64,000 nucleotides of DNA from G965222335 sp965222335 (GTDB taxonomy: Bacteria; Pseudomonadota; Gammaproteobacteria; Pseudomonadales; Halieaceae): contig OZ244944.1 of assembly GCA_965222335.1 (NCBI GenBank), forward strand, positions 3,596,001 to 3,660,000, read 5' to 3'. Positions within the stretch are counted from its first letter, which is position 1. Each line of letters opens with the position of its first letter. Both the position numbers and the translations under genes were made by a program. Below are positions 1-8,543 of the stretch, piece by piece. The notes beneath the pieces are model-generated. The model was not told the DNA's origin, searched no databases, and was given only the letters and a program-made list of their open reading frames with translations.

Positions 1-745
1 TGAACAAGGTTGCGAGTCCCGAGAGAATGTAGAGTTGTGATGTCGTCGAGTAGGCAGCCACTCCCAGATTGGCCAGTCCGCTGTTGACCTGTAACGCTCC
101 AAGGCCGAGAGTCGTTGCGACGCCGAATACGGTGGAGACCACGGCCAGGATATCGACGATATTGCCCCAGCCGCGGTCCACCCGATCGCCCAGTAACGGG
201 CGGAAGCTTTCGCTGATCAGGCCGCGACTGCTGTGACGAAAACGCACATAGGCAATGGCCAGCCCTACCAGTGTGAAATTGGCCCATTGGTGGAATCCCC
301 AGTGAAAAAACGCGTAGCGCATTCCCAGCTGCGCTGCCTCTGAGGTGCGGGGTTCGGCAAGGCCAAGGGGCGGATCGTTGAAATGCATCATCGGTTCGGC
401 CACGCCCCAGAAAACCAGACCGACACCCATCCCGCCCGAGAATATCATCGCCAGCCAGCTGTTGAACGAGAACTCCGGTGGTTCACCCTCTGCTCCCAGG
501 CGAATGCTTCCAAATTTGGAGAAGGCGAGAAACAGGACAAACAACACAAAGCCGGTGGTTGCCATCAGATACATCCAGCCGAGTTTTCGGGCGGTGATAT
601 CGAGAATCTTCAGGGCTGTGGATTCCACCGCGTCGGGATACAGGACGGAGGAGGTGACGAATGCAGTTATGATCACTACCGAGGTGTAAAACACCAGTCC
701 CACATCGCCCAGATATTCCCTAAGAAATATTGTTAACCTGTTCAT
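1..745 (-). CDS. BCCT-family betaine/choline/carnitine transporter (N-terminal part)
   Basis: This gene runs off the left edge of the window, so only about the first 248 residues are seen. The reading frame starts at ATG 745 (MNRLTIFLREYLG) and shows hydrophobic helices plus the glycine-rich BCCT signature GMGVGLVFWGVAEP followed by MMHFNDPP, which are diagnostic of the betaine-choline-carnitine transporter family. These inner-membrane carriers import quaternary ammonium osmolytes with Na+ or H+. The substrate cannot be told from this fragment. It lies at the edge of the metal island and shares the minus orientation with the next genes, but about 140 bases separate it from the DUF5676-like gene, so it need not be in that operon. 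Confidence 0.9.
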   Translation of the reverse strand, partial: MNRLTIFLREYLGDVGLVFYTSVVIITAFVTSSVLYPDAVESTALKILDITARKLGWMYLMATTGFVLFVLFLAFSKFGSIRLGAEGEPPEFSFNSWLAMIFSGGMGVGLVFWGVAEPMMHFNDPPLGLAEPRTSEAAQLGMRYAFFHWGFHQWANFTLVGLAIAYVRFRHSSRGLISESFRPLLGDRVDRGWGNIVDILAVVSTVFGVATTLGLGALQVNSGLANLGVAAYSTTSQLYILSGLATLF

Positions 746-883
746 AAACGGCTCACTTTAAGCTGTTCACGGTAAGTCTTATGTAATGAATGAATGACGA
801 GATAGAAAAATGCCCCCACAGCCTTCGAGTGTTGGTCAAAGATTCGAAGCGGGTTCGTTCGACCTATGATGAGTATGATGCCA

Positions 884-1165
884 CTATAGCTCGCTTCTGG
901 AGAACAGCCGGTACAAGGGTACGAACAAAACCGCGATATACCAGCCGTACAGATAGACTTCGACTAAGCCAATGAAGAAGCCTGTCCACGTAAGCCATTC
1001 GAAGCCGGGCAGTAGCGGTGCCCACGCCTCGTACATGCGCATCTGTGCCGGGGCAAGCAGGCCAAAACCCACGCACAGCAGATAGCTGATTACCAACAAC
1101 AGCGACAGGGTATTGCCTAACGGGGCGACACGTAACTGGGTGACAGGTGTGCTTGAATTGCTCAT
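884..1165 (-). CDS. DUF5676-like small membrane protein
   Basis: This 93-residue protein has two predicted membrane segments: one near residues 18-38 (LSLLLVISYLLCVGFGLL) and one near 62-84, in which FFIGLVEVYLYGWYIAVLF is followed by a P-L-Y tail. The layout, with a W-T-x-x-x-F-x-x-G-L-V-E segment, matches small membrane proteins annotated as DUF5676, often found in metal-resistance clusters. Function is not established. A GAGAGGA-like Shine-Dalgarno stretch precedes the ATG. It lies downstream of the methyltransferase-like gene and the 44-residue ORF on the same strand. Confidence 0.55.
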   Translation of the reverse strand: MSNSSTPVTQLRVAPLGNTLSLLLVISYLLCVGFGLLAPAQMRMYEAWAPLLPGFEWLTWTGFFIGLVEVYLYGWYIAVLFVPLYRLFSRSEL

Positions 1166-1241
1166 AGTTAACGTCCTCTCTTAGTCCGAATTCTCCAAGG
1201 GTTAAAGTAGAATACGGGACATTTACATCCGGATTGGATCT

Positions 1242-1376
1242 TTACTGATCGCTGTCGGGGTTGCTCTTAATGTCCGCATTCTGTTGTCTGCGACGTTTTC
1301 GTTGGTGTAATCCAACCAGAATAATAACGACAATGAAGATAATGCCGCTGGCGATTGTAACGGCTTGCGGGTTCAT
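1242..1376 (-). CDS. 44-residue single-TM hypothetical protein
   Basis: A short ORF, MNPQAVTIASGIIFIVVI..., encodes one hydrophobic helix (about residues 6-24) followed by a basic tail (HQRKRRRQQ). Its ATG overlaps the TGA of the preceding methyltransferase-like gene in an ATGA arrangement at 1373-1376, which supports translational coupling and hence a real gene. The type (periplasm-short N-end, one TM, basic cytosolic stop-transfer) resembles small accessory membrane proteins. I do not recognise a family. Confidence 0.5.
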   Translation of the reverse strand: MNPQAVTIASGIIFIVVIILVGLHQRKRRRQQNADIKSNPDSDQ

Positions 1377-1990
1377 GTGGACCTCCTGCTCATATCGCTG
1401 GATGGAATAAACATCGGTACTCTACGCTGGTACGCCCGGTATTCATCGCCGAATTGCTCAAGCATTTGACGCTCTTCTTTTTTTGCGAGGTACGTATAGG
1501 CGGCGACAATGATGGGGAATGCCAGTACCGAGAGAATCGTCGGCCAGTGTACGACACCTTCCCCGAAGATTATCAGGAAAAGGCCTGTATATTGGGGGTG
1601 GCGTAGGTGAGCGTAAATTCCATCGGTCATAAGCACGTTTTCGCGTCTTGCCGCGTGGATCCGTCGCCAGCCTTCGGCTACGAGTGATGCACCGATAAAG
1701 ACTATGCCATATCCCAGAACCATGGCCACGATGTGCGCCATTGGCGAGTCAAAAAGTTGGGCCCAGAGATTTCCACCTTCGCCCCATTCGAGATCCAGTC
1801 CAAAAAAGCGGGCCAGAAAATAGATAGTGAGGGGGAAACCGTACATTTCTGCGTAAAAGGCGATGATGAAAGCCTGCAGCACACCGGCGCGTGCCCACTC
1901 CTTCCAGCTATCCGGGGCGAGATAACGATACATTAACCAGGAAACGATAACGGTGACGATGACTGCCAAGCCCCACATTCCTACATGCAT
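1373..1990 (-). CDS. Isoprenylcysteine carboxyl methyltransferase-like membrane protein
   Basis: The 205-residue protein is an integral membrane protein with about five helices and the C-terminal ICMT/phospholipid methyltransferase signature: LRHPQYTGLFLIIFGEG near residues 128-144 followed by KKEERQMLEQFGDEYRAY near 170-187. In this superfamily the R-H-P-x-Y-x-G and E-E-x-x-x-x-x-x-F-x-x-x-Y-x-x-Y elements bind S-adenosylmethionine. Bacterial members near metal-resistance genes are common, but the methyl acceptor is unknown. It is the first gene of a small minus-strand run and its stop overlaps the start of the 44-residue ORF. Confidence 0.8.
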   Translation of the reverse strand: MHVGMWGLAVIVTVIVSWLMYRYLAPDSWKEWARAGVLQAFIIAFYAEMYGFPLTIYFLARFFGLDLEWGEGGNLWAQLFDSPMAHIVAMVLGYGIVFIGASLVAEGWRRIHAARRENVLMTDGIYAHLRHPQYTGLFLIIFGEGVVHWPTILSVLAFPIIVAAYTYLAKKEERQMLEQFGDEYRAYQRRVPMFIPSSDMSRRST

Positions 1991-2223
1991 ATCAGTACCC
2001 TCAATGAAAAGCTCAAGTCAAAATTAATTAATGTTTCCGTTCACGCTAAAAATGCTTTTAGTGCAAACTAACATCTGTCGTCCATGATTCTTAAATCCCA
2101 TTTCAAATAGCGGCTATCGTTTATTCCCAAAAAGTAGCGATATTCCACCGTAGGTCATTGGTGAACAGGCCCTATTACGCTCGCGGTGAGGACCAAGATG
2201 GACAGTTGGTGAAGATTCATCGC

Positions 2224-3144
2224 TCATCGCTCATCGCTTGTCTCGTCGACGCTAACCTGAACGGCACCTCCCCCTTGCATGAGGGCTATACCGTATAAGA
2301 TGATCAGGATGCCCAGCGCCTGGACAAATTGCAGCCTTTCATCAAAGAAAAGAAATCCAATCAGAAGCCCAAACACCGGGGTCAGAAAGCTGAAGATGTT
2401 CAGTTGGTTCAAGGGCGCGCGGGCAAGTAGCCCAAACCAGAGGAATATCATGGCTGCTGTTGCCAGCGCGGAGAGAATGAGCAGGGAACCAGTGAACCGG
2501 GCTGTCCAGTTAACGTTCCAGTGCTCACCGGCCATCGCTGAGGCGAGCAACAGCATTCCGCCACCGAACAGAAGTTGGATCGCCATGGGTGCAGCAATGG
2601 AGCCGCCCGCTTCCTTTTTCAGCAGAATATTGCCTACCGCCGTTCCGATAGCCGCCATCAGTACCCAGGTAATTCCTCGGAGATAGCCGTCGTTGTTCCC
2701 GTCGTATCCCGGCCACGACAATAAGGCTACACCTAGAAAACCGGTGACCAACCCGGCTATACCCTTGGCTTTTAGGGTCTCACCGAGCCAGATGGCGGCA
2801 ATAGCGGCGGCAATGAGGGGCTGGGTGCCCGCCAGCACGGTTGCCAGGCCCGGTGACAAGTGCCCGGCGCCCAGGAACATGCCGCCAAAGCCCAAAGCCG
2901 TGTACGATAAGCCGATCAGTCCCAGCTGTCGCAGGTTTCGTGGATTAAGCTGACAAGTCCCCCGATGCCGCTGCGCCATGCACACGAAGATTAGCAGCCC
3001 ACCGGCAAGAAAGGCACGCAGGGCGGCAAATAGCAGAGGTGGCGCGTCCGGTAAGCCAATCACAATAAACGGGAAGCAAATGGCCCAGAGCAGGGCCACC
3101 ATTACCATCCACGCAATATCGGTGCGTCGGGGGTGCCCGCTCAT
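2224..3144 (-). CDS. EamA-family (DMT) permease
   Basis: The protein has ten hydrophobic segments in two EamA repeats, with typical elements such as YTALGFGGMFLGAGHLSPG and AGTQPLIAAAIAAIWLGE in the first half and FFDERLQFVQALGILIILYG at the end. DMT permeases export or import small metabolites; the substrate is not predictable. I take the start at ATG 3144 (MSGHPRRTD, 306 residues) rather than the longer frame from 3201, because the frame upstream of 3144 overlaps another coding segment and the ATG forms an ATGA overlap with that gene's stop (3141-3144). An open frame from 3201 would add 19 non-hydrophobic residues. Confidence 0.85.
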   Translation of the reverse strand: MSGHPRRTDIAWMVMVALLWAICFPFIVIGLPDAPPLLFAALRAFLAGGLLIFVCMAQRHRGTCQLNPRNLRQLGLIGLSYTALGFGGMFLGAGHLSPGLATVLAGTQPLIAAAIAAIWLGETLKAKGIAGLVTGFLGVALLSWPGYDGNNDGYLRGITWVLMAAIGTAVGNILLKKEAGGSIAAPMAIQLLFGGGMLLLASAMAGEHWNVNWTARFTGSLLILSALATAAMIFLWFGLLARAPLNQLNIFSFLTPVFGLLIGFLFFDERLQFVQALGILIILYGIALMQGGGAVQVSVDETSDER

Positions 3145-3451
3145 GTTGACGTCTCGGGGAAGTACCGGCGCCAATAAAGGTGTTCGTAGAGAGAGCACCA
3201 CATCAGGCCGAGAGTGCCGGCAAACAGCAGCTCCTCCACAAGGACACAGGCCACCAGCCAGCCGCTGAGGGACTCCACTCTCTGCGGCAACACCTGCACG
3301 AGGTGGTCCACAAATGGTCTCTGTGCTCCTTCAGGAGAAGTAGTTCGGCAAACGCGGTGAAACCGCAGAGAATACACCAGTATCGCCAATTGACGGGTCT
3401 GTTCGGCTTTTCTCCTTGGGAACTATCGCTCTTTTGTGATTGCTGGTTCAT
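3141..3451 (-). pseudogene. Small DUF2933-like membrane protein, apparently frameshifted
   Basis: Two overlapping minus-strand frames each look like half of one small membrane protein. The first, from ATG 3451, reads MNQQSQKSDSSQGEK then RYWCILCGFTAFAELLLLKEH, close to the first helix of DUF2933 proteins (helix then E-H-x-x-H); it turns nonsensical and Cys/Arg-rich after about residue 50. The second frame, usable from about 3315 down to 3141, gives VQVLPQRVESLSGW and a helix VACVLVEELLFAGTLGLMW, then YEHLYWRRYFPETST. Joining them needs one frame change near 3310-3330. It may be a decayed gene, a sequencing error, or two unrelated short genes. Confidence 0.45.
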
Positions 3452-3502
3452 TTTTGCACCTGTCTTGGATATGCGGGAGCAAATGGCATGACGTTTCAGC
3501 CC

Positions 3503-3868
3503 CTATTTCCGGTTATGCGGGGGTATGTTGTGACAGCTCCAGGGTTCATGTTGCGCATTCTCTTTGACGTTCTGATCGGTGAACCGGTAGTACTCTTCTT
3601 TAAAATGCGTCCACCAGTCATCTCTGGGTTGAATAGCGTGCTTCGTCAGAATTTCCTCCACGCAGTCGATACATAACCGGGATGCGTCATAGGAGAAATT
3701 AAGTTTGGTGGATTTCTCATTGAAAGTGACTTCATCCAGGCCGTAGAGCAGGTCAATCTCTGCAATGGCTTCATTCAGTTTCGTGCTATCAATGGGCGTC
3801 ACAAGTTTGAGATGACGATTTACCACGTTGACCTCTGAAACGCCCAATCGGTGTTCTTTGTGTTTCAT
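3503..3868 (-). CDS. Small conserved metal-island protein (HMA-like fold candidate)
   Basis: This 121-residue soluble protein is of the kind often annotated as a cation or heavy-metal-associated domain protein in gammaproteobacterial metal islands. Key visible elements are LLYGLDEVTFNEKSTKLNF, Y-D-A-S-R-L-C-I-D-C near residues 62-71, then WWTHFKEEYYRFTDQNV and a C-terminal HEPWSCH. The beta-alpha pattern with a CxxC-like C-I-D-C (spacing C-x2-C) and a terminal C-H suggests metal binding, but this is inference. A degraded relative lies at 18031-18393 and shares the same anchors (HRLGV, EIDxxYG, CVEEIL, FKEEYY). A weak GGAG precedes the ATG. Confidence 0.65.
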   Translation of the reverse strand: MKHKEHRLGVSEVNVVNRHLKLVTPIDSTKLNEAIAEIDLLYGLDEVTFNEKSTKLNFSYDASRLCIDCVEEILTKHAIQPRDDWWTHFKEEYYRFTDQNVKENAQHEPWSCHNIPPHNRK

Positions 3869-4151
3869 TAACGGGGCTCCGTATCGCTGTGCTGGTTGTA
3901 TATTCAGCGTCTGGGTTTAGGGTGAACAGTTTCCGTTAGAACAGTTATTCTTTGTGAATATGTTTGCGCTGATATTTCTCTTGCACCTTGTTTTGTCACC
4001 CGTTGATGGCCCTCCGGAGCGAAGACAGGGGTTGGAATAAATATAACGAGAGCGATTGCTTTGGGTAGTTTTCGTGTTGCTCTCCCGATAGATAAATTTT
4101 AAAAGCCAACTTCGGTTGGTGAGGGGTGAGCTCACCGGTTGTATATAATTT
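3869..4151. other. Intergenic stretch, no gene recognised
   Basis: About 280 bases between the DUF2933 gene and the small metal-island gene. It is AT-richer than its surroundings. A long minus-strand open frame crosses it (down to 3917), but its translation is Thr/Asn/Arg-rich, overlaps the DUF2933 gene out of frame and has no hydrophobic or family-like pattern, so I regard it as chance. No convincing terminator or promoter was found. Confidence 0.4.
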
Positions 4152-4439
4152 CTATGGTCGTTTCGCAGCCTCTTTTCGGCCTTCTTCCAAGCCTCGGCGA
4201 TAAGCTTCGTCCGCATCCGGTTGTTGATGTTGGCCGTGACCGTGCTCTGCGCCGCCGTGCCCGCCGTGCCCCTTGTGCATAAAGACATGCATCAGCGGAC
4301 ACAACAGGATAATCAGAAAGGGCAGATACGGAAGGAGGTGAGCGCCGTGTTCTACAAGGAGGAAATAGAGTGCGGCGCTAATCAGTGTGAGCGTTGCCAA
4401 GCCGTGAAGGCTGGTCCAGTATCCGGGTTTGCTTGTCAT
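4152..4439 (-). CDS. DUF2933 domain protein with His-rich tail
   Basis: The 95-residue protein has two close hydrophobic segments (LATLTLISAALYFLLVEHGAHLL and YLPFLIILLCPLMHVFMH) followed by a His/Gly-rich stretch HKGHGGHGGAEHGHGQHQQ and an acidic-basic tail. The L-L-C-P-L-M-H-x-F-M-H element is the hallmark of DUF2933, a family regularly found beside copper P-type ATPases and RND pumps. The histidines and the C-P-L-M-H motif suggest metal binding at the inner membrane, which is not proven. An AAGGAG Shine-Dalgarno sits just before the ATG. It follows copA by 51 bases on the same strand and is probably co-transcribed with merR and copA. Confidence 0.85.
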   Translation of the reverse strand: MTSKPGYWTSLHGLATLTLISAALYFLLVEHGAHLLPYLPFLIILLCPLMHVFMHKGHGGHGGAEHGHGQHQQPDADEAYRRGLEEGRKEAAKRP

Positions 4440-4490
4440 TGGGTTTCTCCTTCGCCGCCTGTCAGGCAGCGCTGTTAATTTGGAATCGGA

Positions 4491-7028
4491 TTATTTGTCC
4501 GCATTCAGTTTCACCCGCTTGAGGCGTAGGGAGTTGCCGATCACCGACAGGGAGCTGGTGGTCATGGCGATCACCCCGATCATGGGATGGAGCAGGCCCA
4601 CCGCGGCAATGGGAATGGCCGCCAGATTGTAGAACCAGGCCCAGAACAGGTTTTCCACGATCTTGCGGAAGGTGGCCCGTGACAGGCGAATAGCTTCCAC
4701 CACCTTGGACAGTTCGCCCTTTACCAGAGTGACATCCGCCGCCTCGATGGCGACGTCGGCACCAGCGCCGATGGCAATGCCCACATTAGCCTGTTTCAGT
4801 GCCGGGGCGTCGTTGATGCCGTCGCCCACCATGGCCACCTGCTGACCATACTTTGCCTGCAGTTTTCTAATGGCGTCCACCTTGCCTTCCGGTAGAACAC
4901 CCGCCAGCACCTCGTCGATGCCTACTTGGTTCGCCACATGGCGGGCAGTACGCTCGTTGTCGCCGGTTATCATGACGGTGTGAATCCCCAGTTCATGGAG
5001 AGCGGTAATGGCAGCTTTCGAGTCCTCCTTGATGGTATCGGCCACGGCGACAATGCCAGCGGCGCGGTCTCCAGCGGCCACCAGCATGGCGGTCTTGCCC
5101 TCATTTTCCAGTCGGACCAGCGCCTCTTCTAGGTTGCCCAGTTCTATGTTTGCTTCATTGAGAAGCCGGCGGCTACCGACGCGAATATGTTGGTCGTCCA
5201 CCCGGCCCTCCACTCCGCGGGCGGTAATTGCGCGGAAGTCGGCGACGGTCGGAACATTCAAGCCTTTTTCCCGGGCACCGGCTACGATGGCTTGCCCCAG
5301 GGGGTGCTCGGAACCCGCTTCCACCGACGCCGCGAATCGAAGCACGTCGCTCGCATTGAAGTCGGTGGTGGCAATCACGTCGGTCAGGGCGGGCTCGCCT
5401 TTGGTGATCGTACCGGTCTTGTCGAGGACCACGGCCTTGATATCCTTGAGGGACTGAATGGCTTCGCCGGAACGGATCAGTACGCCGGATTCGGCGCCCA
5501 GGCCCGAGCCCACCATAATGGCGGTGGGAGTGGCCAGTCCCAGAGCACAGGGGCAGGCGATGACCAGGACGGAAATGGCCGCTAGAATCCCCAACATTAA
5601 GGGTGAAAGTTCCGGGTTAACCCAAGGCAGGAATTCGGCACCCCAGTAAAGAATCGGTCGCAGCGGCTCGGCGAACAGCAGCCAGACCACCAGGCTCGCC
5701 AAACTGATGACAATAACTGCCGGGACGAATTTTGCGGTTACCTTGTCGGCGAATTCCTGGATCGGCACCCTGGAACCCTGCGCCTGTTCCACCAGCCGGA
5801 CGACCTGTGACAGGAAAGTATCGGCGCCCACCCGGGTGGCGCGCACCTGGAGCATGCCTTCCTTATTGATGGTGGCACCAATCACCCCGTCGCCGGGCCC
5901 TTTCTCCACCGGCACGGACTCGCCGGTGGCGATGGATTCATCCAGGTGGCTGTTGCCCTCGACGATCTCGCCGTCGGTGGGCACTTTGGCGCCGGGGCGG
6001 ACCACCATGATGTCTCCCACCTGGAGTTCCGGCACCGGCACTTCTACTTCCTGCCCTTCACGCAACACGGCAGCGGTCTTGGCGCCCAGCTTGAGCAGCT
6101 TCTTGATCGCTTGGGAGGCTCGCCCCTTGGCCCGGGTGTCAAGGTAGCGGCCGAGCATGTGAAAAGTCATGATGGTGGCGGCCATCTCAATAAAAGAGGT
6201 CATGGGATAGACAAAGCCCACCAGCCCAATCAGGTAGGGGGGCAGGCTGCCCATGGAGATGAGCACATCCATGTTGGCGGTACGGTTGGTGAGGGAGCGC
6301 CAGGACGAGCGGTGGGTGGCCCAACCACCCCGGAGGAACACCACGGGAAAGCCGAGCAGGACCACCCAGGCCAGATAACCTGGCACCGGCACCAATAGCA
6401 TGTGTACCATCATCAGTACCATGATCAGGGTGGTGGGTATAGCGGCGAACCACAGGCGCTTCCATGCCTGGTCGAGGTAGCGTTCCTCGACGGCTTCATC
6501 CGCCTCCGTATCCGTCTGCTCTCGGTTTTCGCTGACGCCGGCCACCTCGTATCCCGCGCGTTCAATGGCGTTTTTGATAGTTTCTGCATCCGCCGTTGCC
6601 GGATCAAAGCGAACCGTCACCTTGTGATTGGCAATGTTGGTGGAAATGTCAGTGATGCCGGCGAGACGCTTGATGGAGCTGGAAACCAGTCCGGCACAGT
6701 GATCGCTGCCCATGCCGGGGACAGTGAAAGTGGACTCACCGCCGGTCTCCGGTGGTGAGGATGTCGTGCTGGCCACGTCGTAGCCGGCTTTTTCAATGGC
6801 ACTCTGGATAACGTCGCCACTGGTTTGGGATGCGTCGAATTCAACACCGACGCGATGATTACCGATATTGGTATTCACGGTAAGAATGCCCGGCAAGCGC
6901 TCAATGGACTCGGTAATCAGGCCGGCGCAGTGGTTGCTGCCCATACCCGGTACTACGAATTGGATGAATTGCTGGTTATCGCGATCATTGACTGTTTGTG
7001 ATTGTGAGGTCGAGCTGGGGGTGTCCAT
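4491..7028 (-). CDS. copA: Copper-translocating P-type ATPase (P1B-1, CopA-like)
   Basis: An 845-residue copper-exporting ATPase. Two N-terminal heavy-metal-associated domains cover about residues 21-88 and 100-165. Both have GMGSxHC in place of GMxCxxC (GMGSNHC at 28-34 and GMGSDHC at 105-111), so each keeps only the second cysteine. Next come the membrane helices, the actuator loop with TGES (368-371), the transmembrane CPC site (C492-P-C494), the phosphorylation motif DKTGT (D536), HPLGQAI and GDGINDAP. The last helices carry F-Y-N and M-T-T-S-S, matching the YN and MxxSS copper-site residues of CopA. It lies 17 bases downstream of a MerR gene and upstream of a DUF2933 gene, as in copper-export operons. 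The transported ion is inferred to be Cu(I). Confidence 0.93.
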   Translation of the reverse strand: MDTPSSTSQSQTVNDRDNQQFIQFVVPGMGSNHCAGLITESIERLPGILTVNTNIGNHRVGVEFDASQTSGDVIQSAIEKAGYDVASTTSSPPETGGESTFTVPGMGSDHCAGLVSSSIKRLAGITDISTNIANHKVTVRFDPATADAETIKNAIERAGYEVAGVSENREQTDTEADEAVEERYLDQAWKRLWFAAIPTTLIMVLMMVHMLLVPVPGYLAWVVLLGFPVVFLRGGWATHRSSWRSLTNRTANMDVLISMGSLPPYLIGLVGFVYPMTSFIEMAATIMTFHMLGRYLDTRAKGRASQAIKKLLKLGAKTAAVLREGQEVEVPVPELQVGDIMVVRPGAKVPTDGEIVEGNSHLDESIATGESVPVEKGPGDGVIGATINKEGMLQVRATRVGADTFLSQVVRLVEQAQGSRVPIQEFADKVTAKFVPAVIVISLASLVVWLLFAEPLRPILYWGAEFLPWVNPELSPLMLGILAAISVLVIACPCALGLATPTAIMVGSGLGAESGVLIRSGEAIQSLKDIKAVVLDKTGTITKGEPALTDVIATTDFNASDVLRFAASVEAGSEHPLGQAIVAGAREKGLNVPTVADFRAITARGVEGRVDDQHIRVGSRRLLNEANIELGNLEEALVRLENEGKTAMLVAAGDRAAGIVAVADTIKEDSKAAITALHELGIHTVMITGDNERTARHVANQVGIDEVLAGVLPEGKVDAIRKLQAKYGQQVAMVGDGINDAPALKQANVGIAIGAGADVAIEAADVTLVKGELSKVVEAIRLSRATFRKIVENLFWAWFYNLAAIPIAAVGLLHPMIGVIAMTTSSLSVIGNSLRLKRVKLNADK

Positions 7029-7045
7029 GAGATCTCTCCGATTGC

Positions 7046-7504
7046 TTATGCGCCGATGTCGACAGCTGCCACGGTGTGGTCAAATTCTTCGATCAAGTGG
7101 CAGATCATGTCACCTGTCGGTGCTCGGTCCGGCTTCTGGCTCCAGGTTTCAATCGCCGTCATCATGCGTTGGCGAAGTTGCACGCTGTCCTGAAAGCTCT
7201 TTTCAGTTTCGATCAAACGCTGCCGGATTAGCTCCCGGACCAGTGGGCAGGGGGAGCGACCCCGTTCGGCGGTACTGAGAATTTGACCAATATTCTCCAC
7301 CGAAAACCCCAGTTGTCTAGCGCTCAGAATAAAACGCAGCAGGCGCCTTTCCTTGTTGCCATACTCTTTATATTCATTGGTAGGGTTCTTGCTCGGGTTG
7401 AGGTAGCCGACGCGCGTGTAGAAGCGCACTGTATCCGCGGTTACCCCAATCTCCTTGGCTATTTGGTTGACTCGCATTTGATCCGTATCCTCTTTACCCG
7501 CCAT
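7046..7504 (-). CDS. MerR-family metal-responsive regulator (CueR/HmrR type)
   Basis: This 152-residue regulator has an N-terminal MerR winged helix (MRVNQIAKEIGVTADTVRFY, with NEYKEYG and the RLLRFILSARQLGFS helix) and a coiled-coil dimerisation helix. The C-terminal half has a cysteine in the position of the metal loop (S-P-C-P-L-V-R) and a late M-I-C-H-L-I-E-E-F. The first methionine gives MAGKEDTDQ; the second, MRVNQ at 7477, aligns better with relatives, so either start is possible. It is the first gene of the merR-copA-DUF2933 run and probably controls its own operon in response to copper. A broken relative with the same C-terminal motif is at 16347-16754. Confidence 0.88.
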   Translation of the reverse strand: MAGKEDTDQMRVNQIAKEIGVTADTVRFYTRVGYLNPSKNPTNEYKEYGNKERRLLRFILSARQLGFSVENIGQILSTAERGRSPCPLVRELIRQRLIETEKSFQDSVQLRQRMMTAIETWSQKPDRAPTGDMICHLIEEFDHTVAAVDIGA

Positions 7505-8112
7505 TAGCGATCAGGCTAGACCTCCTAATGAGTTTCACCAATGTTCTATGTTTAGCTGCCGGGCTCTAGACCTAGGTTTTACTGTAACTATCGCCACGAT
7601 AAACCTGTGTCATGAACACAGGTCAAGTGGCGCTCGAATTCGGATGCCACATTATCCAGATGGTCGTCGTTCTCTGAGCGCTCGGGCCAAGATCGGCCTC
7701 GAGATATCGTCGCTTGTAATTGCTGATTACACTCTCCTGCCGGGCAACTTTGTAAAGCTAAATGGCGGTGCATGGCGCAAAGACTCTCGCTATTTGCTTG
7801 GTCATGACCCGCAACCACGTGAGCTACAGATTCCGCTACTCATCGCATGTTAAGAAACATGAAAACGGTATTAGTAGGGTAGAGGGAAATGCCTGTCAGT
7901 CGCATGACGCAAAAATTACAACAATGTAATGTGGGGGTAATCTTTCTGTTGGTCCGTAAATTCTATTATGGGATCGTGCGTGGCTTCCTTAAACAAGACT
8001 AGGGCGGCAAATGGGTACCTGTTTTTTTCGTTACCGAATGGTGTGATCCCATTATATCTGCAACGATTATCTAAATACTGGACGAAGCGGGTGGAACTGG
8101 GGAGTAACCTGA
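7505..8112. other. Long intergenic region between merR and cupredoxin remnant
   Basis: About 600 bases separate the divergent merR-copA and cus loci. Short open frames exist on both strands, but none has codon usage or a motif I trust. The region next to merR must hold the merR-copA promoter; an AGGAGG ribosome site precedes the merR start region (about 7520-7526 on the minus strand) and a partial dyad with CTCTAGACCTAGG lies near 7563-7576. From about 7990 to 8110 a plus-strand frame without a start codon may be a worn coding remnant. No terminator was recognised. Confidence 0.4.
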
Positions 8113-8432
8113 ATGGTTGCAATTAACATAGCTGGACTCACGCTGATCGCGCTCATGGTATGGGGGTTCTGGCTGTACAAAGACGAAACAGATACTCAAG
8201 TGGCCGGTGATACGGTTCCATCACTTCCGGTCAGTCATCAATGCTGCTATTTTTGAGAGTTGGTGAATCCCCTTGCTCAGCGGTAGTTGTGTTCGCTGAT
8301 CTAAGTATTAGCCAAGACCTAATAGTGGATGAAGTGTCTGAAGTCGCTTTACCTGCTCTCCCACCGGAAAAATATGTGTTTGCGCACCAGATGCAGATGT
8401 ATCGGGGTGGTTTAGCAGTGAAGGAGGTTTGA
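8113..8432 (+). pseudogene. Degenerate cupredoxin-domain protein (frameshifted, internally deleted)
   Basis: The first frame starts at ATG 8113 behind GGGGAG and encodes one N-terminal helix, MVAINIAGLTLIALMVWGFW, then LYKDE; it ends at TGA 8256. A second frame that overlaps it (open through 8241-8432) gives LLFLRVGESPCSAVVVFADL, then VSEVALPALPPEKY and HQMQMYRGGL. Together these are the start and end of the small membrane-anchored cupredoxin proteins found in copper islands, which normally have L-R-F-L-R-K-x-x-S-P-C and F-H-C-Q-M-Q-M-Y-R-G. Here the frames must be joined near 8232, about 20 residues between them are missing, and the F-H-C-Q copper loop has become A-H-Q. It is very likely inactive. 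Family recognition is from memory of the motif pattern. Confidence 0.6.
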
Positions 8433-8543
8433 TATGAGGATTGCCGAGAATGAAGCAAAGCAATGGCTCACCGTTAGAAATATCGCCATCACCGGGTGAA
8501 GAGATCGAATCGCACGAAGGCAAACAAGAAAGGAACAACTAGC

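Noticed and set aside
3917..4288. 123-residue minus-strand frame next to DUF2933
   Set aside because: It overlaps the DUF2933 gene out of frame and is Asn/Thr/Arg-rich without a fold-like pattern.
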